Positions 23,408 to 28,847 of a stretch of 28,847 bases of DNA are shown here, piece after piece. The notes under the pieces were generated by a model that was not told where the DNA came from, did no database searches, and saw only the letters and a list, made by a program, of their open reading frames with translations. A program made the position numbers and the translations under genes. Source of the DNA: CAZTDU01 sp050248795 (GTDB lineage Bacteria > Pseudomonadota > Gammaproteobacteria > Burkholderiales > SG8-39); contig JBFWRS010000039.1 of assembly GCA_050248795.1 (NCBI GenBank), positions 1 to 28,847 on the forward strand, written 5' to 3'. How positions within the stretch are numbered: the stretch's first letter is position 1; the number at the start of each line of letters is the position of its first letter.

Positions 23408-23417
23408 GGCTTGGTGC

Positions 23418-23708
23418 TCAGACCAGCTTCGATCTCTCGATAAGGCGCGTCACGTACCACGCCTTCGTCCTGGAAACCGGCTTGCCTTCGGAAATCTCCA
23501 CCAGGTCGCCCTGCTTTGCGCCGCCATCGGCGGAATGCGCGTGGTACTTCTTCGAACGCGTGACGAACTTGCCCATCAGGGGGTCGCGCACACGGCGCTC
23601 GACGAGCACCGTCACCGTCTTCTGCATCTTGTCGCTGACCACGCGACCGATAAGCGTGCGCGTGTTCTTGATCGGGCCGGGCTGCGCGGGCTGTGCTTGC
23701 GCGTTCAT
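23418..23708 (-). CDS. rpsQ: 30S ribosomal protein S17
   Basis: The 96-residue S17 has TLIGRVVSDKMQKTVTVLVE (18-37), FVTRSKKYHAHSADGGAKQG (48-67) and GDLVEISEGKPVSRTKAW, the OB-fold of the family. A Gln/Pro/Ala-rich N-terminal tail of about 14 residues (MNAQAQPAQPGP) makes it longer than E. coli S17 (84). It is a primary 16S binder. Its ATG overlaps the rpmC stop (ATGA), and it is the last gene of the S10 cluster. Confidence 0.98.
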   Translation of the reverse strand: MNAQAQPAQPGPIKNTRTLIGRVVSDKMQKTVTVLVERRVRDPLMGKFVTRSKKYHAHSADGGAKQGDLVEISEGKPVSRTKAWYVTRLIERSKLV

Positions 23709-23896
23709 TTGGGTGCCTTCTCCTTCATGATGGTACGCACACGTGCGATGTCGCGACGCACCTTTCTCATCTGGCTGGTGTTGGTGAGCTGTTGAGTTGC
23801 GAGCTGCATGCGCAGGCCGAACCGGGCCTTCATCAGGCTTTCGAGTTCCTTCTGCAGTTCGTCTTCGTTCTTGGCTCGAAGTTCGCTGGCTTTCAT
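23705..23896 (-). CDS. rpmC: 50S ribosomal protein L29
   Basis: The 63-residue, all-helical L29 begins MKASELRAKNEDELQKELES and has the typical MQLATQQLTNTSQMRKVRRD (about 30-49) and ARVRTIMKEK end. It lies at the tunnel exit and helps form the docking site for trigger factor and SRP with L23. The start at 23896 is set by the family N-terminus; a longer frame upstream overlaps rplP. It follows rplP by 4 bases. Confidence 0.97.
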   Translation of the reverse strand: MKASELRAKNEDELQKELESLMKARFGLRMQLATQQLTNTSQMRKVRRDIARVRTIMKEKAPK

Positions 23897-23900
23897 GCGC

Positions 23901-24317
23901 TTACCCTCCCAACGTGCGGAGCACGAAAGTGGTCCGGAACGGCAGCTTCGCCGCGGCGAGCCGGAACGCCTCGCGCGCAAGCGCCTCGTCGACGCCATCC
24001 ATTTCGTACAGCACCCGCCCCGGCACGATCTCGGCGACGAAGTACTCGGGGTTTCCCTTGCCATTGCCCATGCGGACCTCGGCAGGCTTGGTCGATATCG
24101 GCTTGTCGGGGAAGACGCGAATCCAGACGCGGCCGCCGCGCTTGATATGGCGCGACAGCGCCCGGCGGGCAGCCTCGAGCTGTCGCGCGGTCAGGCGGCC
24201 GCGCGTGGTCGCCTTCAGACCGTACTCGCCGAACGACACCTTGTTGCCACGCGTGGCGACACCCGTGTTGCGTCCCTTTTGCTGCTTTCTATATTTCGTG
24301 CGTGCTGGCTGGAGCAT
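23901..24317 (-). CDS. rplP: 50S ribosomal protein L16
   Basis: The 138-residue L16 begins MLQPARTKYRKQQKGRNTGV and has FGEYGLKATTRGRLTARQLE (29-48), GGRVWIRVFPDKPISTKPAE (61-80) and VRMGNGKGNPEYFVAEI, where the Arg equivalent to the hydroxylated E. coli Arg81 lies. It helps position the A-site tRNA end. Length is standard (136 in E. coli). It lies 11 bases after rpsC. Confidence 0.98.
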   Translation of the reverse strand: MLQPARTKYRKQQKGRNTGVATRGNKVSFGEYGLKATTRGRLTARQLEAARRALSRHIKRGGRVWIRVFPDKPISTKPAEVRMGNGKGNPEYFVAEIVPGRVLYEMDGVDEALAREAFRLAAAKLPFRTTFVLRTLGG

Positions 24318-24328
24318 GGTTCAGATCC

Positions 24329-25213
24329 TTATTCCGCCTTCTCGCCGCCATCGGCGGGTTTGGCGACCTTCCGGGTGCGCTTGACCGCCGTCTTCGGCGC
24401 GGGCGCTCCTTCCTTTTTCGTGCGTGATGGCGCTGCCTTCTTCTCGCCTTCCGGCTTGTCCTTTGCCGCTGCCGTGCGTCGCGCGCCAGGCCTCGGGGCC
24501 GGCTTCTTCGCCCGCTTGGGTTGCGGTTCCTCCGGCGCAGCCGCCGGCGCCTGCGAACCCGGCTGTGCCTGTGCTTCACCCTTGGGCAGCACCTCGCCCT
24601 TGTATACCCAGACCTTGATACCAATCACGCCATAGGTCGTCTTGGCCTCGCCAAACCCGTAATCGATGTCCGCACGCAAGGTGTGCAGCGGCACGCGGCC
24701 TTCGCGATACCACTCGGTGCGCGCAATCTCGATGCCATTGAGCCGCCCGGCACTCATGATCTTGATGCCCTGCGCGCCCAGGCGCATCGCGTTCTGCATC
24801 GCGCGCTTCATCGCGCGCCGGAACATGATCCGCTTCTCGAGCTGCTGGGCGATCGAGTCCGCGATCAGCTGCGCGTCGATCTCCGGCTTCCTGATTTCCT
24901 CGATGTTCACGTGGACCTGCTGCACGCCCATCAGGCGGCGCAACTCGGCCTTGAGCGCTTCGATTTCTTCGCCCTTCTTGCCGATCACCACGCCCGGTCG
25001 CGCCGAGAATATGGTGATGCGGGCGTCCTTTGCAGGACGCTCGATCAGCACGCGCCCGACCGAAGCGTGCGCGAGCTTCTTCTTCAGGAAACCGCGGACG
25101 AGGATGTCCTCTGCGAGCATGCCCGCGAACTGCCGGTTGTTGGCATACCAGCGCGAACTCCAGTTCTTGTTGACCGCAAGCCGGAAACCGACCGGATGGA
25201 TTTTCTGTCCCAT
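24329..25213 (-). CDS. rpsC: 30S ribosomal protein S3 with an extended C-terminal tail
   Basis: The 294-residue S3 has the KH domain (about 40-108: ITIFSARPGVVIGKKGEEIE) and the C-terminal domain ending DYGFGEAKTTYGVIGIKVWV (184-203). It lines the mRNA entry tunnel and takes part in helicase activity. Beyond residue 209 runs a tail of about 85 residues rich in Lys, Ala, Pro, Glu and Arg (PAAAPEEPQPKRAKKPAPRP and similar), against some 25-30 in E. coli S3 (233 residues). The tail is in frame and ends in a normal stop, with no sign of frameshift. It would protrude from the solvent side of the 30S head. Confidence 0.97.
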   Translation of the reverse strand: MGQKIHPVGFRLAVNKNWSSRWYANNRQFAGMLAEDILVRGFLKKKLAHASVGRVLIERPAKDARITIFSARPGVVIGKKGEEIEALKAELRRLMGVQQVHVNIEEIRKPEIDAQLIADSIAQQLEKRIMFRRAMKRAMQNAMRLGAQGIKIMSAGRLNGIEIARTEWYREGRVPLHTLRADIDYGFGEAKTTYGVIGIKVWVYKGEVLPKGEAQAQPGSQAPAAAPEEPQPKRAKKPAPRPGARRTAAAKDKPEGEKKAAPSRTKKEGAPAPKTAVKRTRKVAKPADGGEKAE

Positions 25214-25223
25214 GGTGCTCCCT

Positions 25224-25553
25224 TCAATCCCCGACGGTGACGTAAATGTGGCAGGTGTGCTTCAGGATCCGGTTGCCGCGGCCCTTGGCCCGCGCCTGGA
25301 AGCGCTTGAGGAATGCCCCCCGCTCCACGTGGATCCGCTTCACCTTGAGGACATCGATGTCGGCACCGTCGTTGTGCTCGGCATTCGCGATCGCCGACTC
25401 GAGCACCTTCCGGATGATCGCCGCGCCCTTCTTGGGGGAGAAGGCCAGCGTGTTCATCGCCTTGTCCACCGGCATGCCGCGGATCTGGTCCGCGACCAGA
25501 CGTCCCTTCTGCGCCGAGAGGCGCACGCCACGCAAGACTGCTCGGGTTTCCAT
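25224..25553 (-). CDS. rplV: 50S ribosomal protein L22
   Basis: The 109-residue L22 begins METRAVLRGVRLSAQKGRLV and has the family core FSPKKGAAIIRKVLESAIAN (about 38-57) and the beta-hairpin ERGAFLKRFQARAKGRGNRI (about 77-96) whose tip lines the exit tunnel at the macrolide site. The ATG at 25553 is chosen over a GTG at 25559 because AAGGAG sits 5 bases before the ATG and would overlap the GTG. Confidence 0.98.
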   Translation of the reverse strand: METRAVLRGVRLSAQKGRLVADQIRGMPVDKAMNTLAFSPKKGAAIIRKVLESAIANAEHNDGADIDVLKVKRIHVERGAFLKRFQARAKGRGNRILKHTCHIYVTVGD

Positions 25554-25562
25554 GTCCACTCC

Positions 25563-25859
25563 TTACTTCTTCGCCGCGGGCACGCCGCCGCCGGTCTTCT
25601 TGTCGGCCGAATGGCCCTTGAACGTCCGGGTGAGCGCGAACTCGCCGAGCTTGTGACCCACCATGTTCTCGGTAATGTAAACCGGTACATGCTGCTTGCC
25701 GTTGTGCACCGCGATGGTCAGCCCGATGAAATCGGGAATGATGGTCGAGCGGCGCGACCAGGTCTTGATCGGTCGCTTGTCATTTGCGCCGCGGGCCTTG
25801 TCGGCCTTGGCCAGCAGGTGGTGGTCCACGAAGGGACCCTTCTTGATTGAACGCGACAT
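25563..25859 (-). CDS. rpsS: 30S ribosomal protein S19
   Basis: The 98-residue S19 begins MSRSIKKGPFVDHHLLAKAD and has TWSRRSTIIPDFIGLTIAVH (33-52) and GHKLGEFALTRTFKGHSADK (69-88). It binds with S13 in the 30S head. The C-terminus ends KKTGGGVPAAKK, a few residues longer than E. coli S19 (92). It lies 12 bases after rplB and 9 before rplV. Confidence 0.98.
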   Translation of the reverse strand: MSRSIKKGPFVDHHLLAKADKARGANDKRPIKTWSRRSTIIPDFIGLTIAVHNGKQHVPVYITENMVGHKLGEFALTRTFKGHSADKKTGGGVPAAKK

Positions 25860-25871
25860 ATCTGGATCCCC

Positions 25872-26699
25872 TTACGCCCGGCGCCTGTCGCGGACGATCA
25901 TCACCTGCGTCCGCTTGTTGCGACGAGTCTTGTAACCCTTGGTCTTCACACCCCACGGCGACACGGGGGCCTGCGCCGCAGCAGTACGGCCTTCGCCGCC
26001 GCCGTGCGGGTGGTCGATCGGGTTCATGGCCACGCCACGCACCGTCGGACGGATGCCGCGCCAGCGCTTGCGCCCAGCCTTGCCAATCGACTCCAGGTTG
26101 TGCTCTTCGTTGCCGACCTCGCCAATGGTTGCGCGGCAGTCGACATGCACCTTGCGGATCTCGCCGGAACGCAAGCGCAGCTGCGCATAGCTGCCCTCTC
26201 GCGCGAGCAGCTGTGCACCGCCGCCGGCCGAGCGCGCGATCTGGGCGCCTTTTCCGGGAAGCATCTCCACGCAATGCACCGTCGTACCCACGGGAATATT
26301 GCGGAGCGGCATCGCATTCCCTGCCTTGATCGGCGCCTCACCACCCGAGAGCAGCTGGGCACCGGCCGAAACACCCTTGGGAGCGAGGATGTAACGCCGC
26401 TCACCGTCCGCGTAGAGCAGCAACGCGAGGTGCGCGCTTCGGTTCGGGTCGTACTCGAGCCGCTCGACCTTCGCGGGGATGCGGTCCTTGTTGCGCCTGA
26501 AATCGATGGTGCGGTAGTGGTGCTTGTGGCCGCCCCCCTTGTGCCGCATCGTGATGCGGCCGTGATTGTTGCGTCCGGCCGTCGTCGACTGCTCGGAGAG
26601 CAGCGGCGCGTAGGGCTTGCCCTTGTGCAACTCGGGCGTGACGACCTTGACCAGCGCTCGACGGCCAGGAGAAGTGGGCTTTACCTTGATGAGGGCCAT
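25872..26699 (-). CDS. rplB: 50S ribosomal protein L2
   Basis: The 275-residue L2 has the N-terminal OB-like domain (NNHGRITMRHKGGGHKHHYR, 44-63), the SH3-like domain with VGTTVHCVEMLPGKGAQIAR (about 136-155) and the C-terminal PIDHPHGGGEGR loop containing the His equivalent to E. coli His229, important for peptidyl-transferase activity. It is essential for subunit joining. It lies 3 bases after rplW. Length is close to E. coli (273). Confidence 0.98.
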   Translation of the reverse strand: MALIKVKPTSPGRRALVKVVTPELHKGKPYAPLLSEQSTTAGRNNHGRITMRHKGGGHKHHYRTIDFRRNKDRIPAKVERLEYDPNRSAHLALLLYADGERRYILAPKGVSAGAQLLSGGEAPIKAGNAMPLRNIPVGTTVHCVEMLPGKGAQIARSAGGGAQLLAREGSYAQLRLRSGEIRKVHVDCRATIGEVGNEEHNLESIGKAGRKRWRGIRPTVRGVAMNPIDHPHGGGEGRTAAAQAPVSPWGVKTKGYKTRRNKRTQVMIVRDRRRA

Positions 26700-26702
26700 G
26701 GC

Positions 26703-27017
26703 TTATTCCGTCGCCGCGAAGTTGATTTCCTGGCCTTGCGCGATGCGCACATAGGCCTTCTTCCAGTTGCGCCTGCGGCCCATGAACCGGCCGAAACGCT
26801 TTTCCTTGCCCTTGACGTTCAGGAGCTGGACCGCCTCCACCTTCACTTTGAAGAGCAGCTCGACGGCAGCCTTGACCTCGGGCTTGGTCGCGGTGTCGGC
26901 GACACGGAACACGACGTGGTTGGACTTGTCGCCCAGCATCGTGCTCTTCTCGGACACGACCGGCGCCAGGACCACGTTCATCAGCTGCGTCGCAGCGTAT
27001 TTCCTGGGTGCGCTCAT
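26703..27017 (-). CDS. rplW: 50S ribosomal protein L23
   Basis: The 104-residue L23 contains VLAPVVSEKSTMLGDKSNHV (16-35), then KVEAVQLLNVKGKEKRFGRF (about 59-78) and MGRRRNWKKAYVRIAQGQEI. It sits at the tunnel exit and is the main contact for trigger factor and SRP. Its ATG overlaps the rplD stop (ATGA), so translation is probably coupled. Confidence 0.98.
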   Translation of the reverse strand: MSAPRKYAATQLMNVVLAPVVSEKSTMLGDKSNHVVFRVADTATKPEVKAAVELLFKVKVEAVQLLNVKGKEKRFGRFMGRRRNWKKAYVRIAQGQEINFAATE

Positions 27018-27631
27018 TTATACATCTCCTCGAGCTTCGCCACGGCCTTCTTCGTCAGCAGCACGCTCGGATAGCGCACAAGCGAGACCGGATTGGTCTG
27101 CCTGGCCGAAATCACGTGCACGTTCGGCAGATTGCGCGACGACAGAATCAGGTTCTGGTCAACTTCGTCGGTAATCACGAGCACCTGCTCGAAGCCCATC
27201 GACTTCACCTTCTGCGCGAGCAGCTTCGTCTTCGGACCTTCGAGCGTGAATTCCTCCACCACGCGGATGCGGTCTTCGCGCACCAGCTGGGAAAGGATCG
27301 ACGCCATGCCAGCGCGGAACATCTTCCGGTTGACCTTCTGGGCGAAGTTCTCGTCCGGCGAGTTGGGGAAGATCCTGCCGCCGCCACGCCACAGCGGGCT
27401 CGAAGTCATGCCAGCCCGCGCCCTGCCGGTGCCCTTCTGGCGCCATGGCTTCTTCGTCGAGTGGCTCACCTGCCCGCGGTCCTTCTGCGCCCGCGTGCCC
27501 AGCCTGGCATTGGCCTGGAACGCGGTCACCAGCTGGTGAACGAGGTCCTCGTTGTAGTCACGCGCAAACAGCGCATCCGGGGCCTGGAACGTGCCCGCTG
27601 CGCCCTTGTCACCGATCAGCTTGAGTTCCAT
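27014..27631 (-). CDS. rplD: 50S ribosomal protein L4
   Basis: The 205-residue L4 begins MELKLIGDKGAAGTFQAPDA and has the tunnel-lining loop around QVSHSTKKPWRQKGTGRARA (54-73), then SPLWRGGGRIFPNSP. Gly/Arg-rich residues in this loop form part of the exit-tunnel constriction. In E. coli L4 also represses the S10 operon through a leader ahead of rpsJ; the equivalent region here lies at or beyond the window edge. It follows rplC by 10 bases. Confidence 0.98.
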   Translation of the reverse strand: MELKLIGDKGAAGTFQAPDALFARDYNEDLVHQLVTAFQANARLGTRAQKDRGQVSHSTKKPWRQKGTGRARAGMTSSPLWRGGGRIFPNSPDENFAQKVNRKMFRAGMASILSQLVREDRIRVVEEFTLEGPKTKLLAQKVKSMGFEQVLVITDEVDQNLILSSRNLPNVHVISARQTNPVSLVRYPSVLLTKKAVAKLEEMYK

Positions 27632-27641
27632 CGCAGCTTCC

Positions 27642-28280
27642 TCAGCTCTTCACCGCGGGGCCCACGATCACATCGCGCCCCTTGGAACCCGGCACTGCAC
27701 CCTTGACCAGCAGCAACTGCCGCTCGGCGTCTACCCGCACCACAACCAGGTTCGACGTCGTGCGGCGCTTGTCGCCGAGGTGCCCCGCCATGCGCTTGCC
27801 CGGAAACACGCGACCGGGATCCTGTGCCTGGCCGGTCGAGCCAGGCTTGTTGTGGGAAATCGAGTTGCCGTGACTGGCACGACCGGAGCCGAAATGGTGT
27901 CGCTTGATGACGCCGGCAAAGCCCTTGCCGATCGTGGTACCGGACACGTCGACTTTCTGGCCGACCTTGAACAGCTCGACGCCGATCTTGCCGCCGACCT
28001 TCAGGCTGGCAATCTCCTCGGCCCTGGCGCGGAACTCGCGCAACGTGTGCCCTGCCTCCACGGCCGCCTTGGCGAGGTGGCCGGCCAGCGCCTTGTTGAC
28101 CCGGGAGGCGCGGCGTTTGCCGAACGTCACCTGCACCGCGGCATAGCCGTCGCGCTCGGGTGTCTTGATCTGGGTGATCCTGTTGTCGGACACGTCGAGC
28201 ACCGTCACCGGGAGCATCGCTCCGTCATCGGTGAAAATGCGCGTCATGCCGATCTTCCGGCCGACAAGCCCTATCGTCAT
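27642..28280 (-). CDS. rplC: 50S ribosomal protein L3
   Basis: The 212-residue L3 begins MTIGLVGRKIGMTRIFTDDG and has the long central extension HGNSISHNKPGSTGQAQDPG (137-156), whose Gln-containing loop is the site modified by PrmB in E. coli, then GKRMAGHLGDKRRTTSNL. It is an assembly initiator that reaches towards the peptidyl-transferase centre. A purine-rich site (AGAAGAGG) precedes the ATG, and 98 bases with two adjacent hairpins separate it from rpsJ. Confidence 0.98.
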   Translation of the reverse strand: MTIGLVGRKIGMTRIFTDDGAMLPVTVLDVSDNRITQIKTPERDGYAAVQVTFGKRRASRVNKALAGHLAKAAVEAGHTLREFRARAEEIASLKVGGKIGVELFKVGQKVDVSGTTIGKGFAGVIKRHHFGSGRASHGNSISHNKPGSTGQAQDPGRVFPGKRMAGHLGDKRRTTSNLVVVRVDAERQLLLVKGAVPGSKGRDVIVGPAVKS

Positions 28281-28298
28281 ACCAACCTCTTCTCGTTG

Positions 28299-28347
28299 AC
28301 CCGGACGTACTGCCGTTGCCTCCGGGTGCCGGCTGCAATCGGCCGGC
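28299..28347 (-). other. Two adjacent hairpins between rpsJ and rplC
   Basis: GCCGGC at 28342-28347 and 28328-28333 pair across an 8-base loop. Immediately after, ACCCGG (28327-28322) pairs with CCGGGT (28304-28299) across 17 bases. No T-run follows, so they do not look like terminators. They lie 19 bases or more ahead of the rplC start in the message and could affect its translation or stability. Confidence 0.5.
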
Positions 28348-28378
28348 GGGTACTGTTAATGTTTGAGACTGCCTTTCC

Positions 28379-28690
28379 CTACTGGACCTTGATCTCCACG
28401 TCCACACCGGCCGGCAGATCGAGCTTCATCAGCGCATCCACTGTCTTGTCGGTCGGGTCAATGATGTCCATCAGCCGCAGGTGCGTGCGTATCTCGAGCT
28501 GGTCGCGCGAGGTCTTGTCGATGTGCGGGCTGCGCAGCAGATCGAATCGCTGCCTGCGCGTCGGCAGCGGCACGGGGCCGCGCACCACGGCGCCGGTTCG
28601 TTTTGCGGTATCGACGATCTCGAGCGCAGACTGATCGATGAGGCGATAGTCGTATGCCTTGAGCCGGATACGGATGCGTTGGCTTTGCAT
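28379..28690 (-). CDS. rpsJ: 30S ribosomal protein S10
   Basis: The 103-residue S10 begins MQSQRIRIRLKAYDYRLIDQ and has GAVVRGPVPLPTRRQRFDLL (33-52) and SPHIDKTSRDQLEIRTHLRL (54-73), the standard sequence including the loop that also mediates NusB binding in antitermination. Length equals E. coli S10. AAGGAA lies just before the ATG, and the gene follows tuf by 33 bases, so S10 and str genes are contiguous here. Confidence 0.98.
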   Translation of the reverse strand: MQSQRIRIRLKAYDYRLIDQSALEIVDTAKRTGAVVRGPVPLPTRRQRFDLLRSPHIDKTSRDQLEIRTHLRLMDIIDPTDKTVDALMKLDLPAGVDVEIKVQ

Positions 28691-28723
28691 GATTTCCTTG
28701 GCGGCTTCTCCGCGTTCCTTCGT

Positions 28724-28847
<124 letters not shown>

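Overview
This is GC-rich DNA that most likely comes from a betaproteobacterium. Three things point that way: the order of the ribosomal protein genes, the EF-Tu C-terminus (IAPVAMEQG, ending in KVIE) and the S3, L17 and RpoA sequences. I inferred the lineage by reading, not by a search. No rRNA, tRNA, insertion sequence or CRISPR array is visible, and no gene-free stretch exceeds 300 bases.

Region 1 (1-7108) is a divergent metabolic locus. Leftward from about 3117 run a thiolase-like protein, a DUF35 zinc-ribbon/OB-fold partner and a benzoylformate-decarboxylase-like ThDP enzyme that is cut by the window edge. They are packed with a 2-base gap and an ATGA overlap. Rightward from 3277 run a gentisate-dioxygenase-like bicupin, an arylformamidase-like alpha/beta hydrolase, a transglutaminase-like protein and a type-2 glycerate kinase, again overlapping or nearly so. 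The set looks like a catabolic pathway for an aromatic or acyl-CoA substrate, but the substrate cannot be read from sequence. The thiolase lacks both usual active-site cysteines, so it may be a C-C lyase rather than a thiolase.

Region 2 (7059-13898) is one giant gene on the minus strand for a two-partner-secretion (FHA/HMW-type) adhesin of about 2,280 residues. It has a secretion domain, at least 15 degenerate beta-helix landmarks, a C-terminal MBG-like region and a final Cys pair. It carries an apparently perfect 607-bp internal duplication, and its 3' end overlaps the glycerate kinase gene by 50 bases tail to tail. No TpsB transporter is present.

Region 3 (14016-28847) is read leftward and holds the end of tuf followed by the S10, spc and alpha ribosomal clusters: rpsJ-rplC-rplD-rplW-rplB-rpsS-rplV-rpsC-rplP-rpmC-rpsQ, then rplN-rplX-rplE-rpsN-rpsH-rplF-rplR-rpsE-rpmD-rplO-secY-rpmJ, then rpsM-rpsK-rpsD-rpoA-rplQ. 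A strong terminator follows rplQ, and a DUF488 gene lies beyond it. Good promoter candidates lie before rplN and before rpsM. infA is not between secY and rpmJ. L5 has a 47-residue Lys/Ala/Pro-rich N-terminal extension and S3 an 85-residue C-terminal one, both unusual against the E. coli-type proteins.
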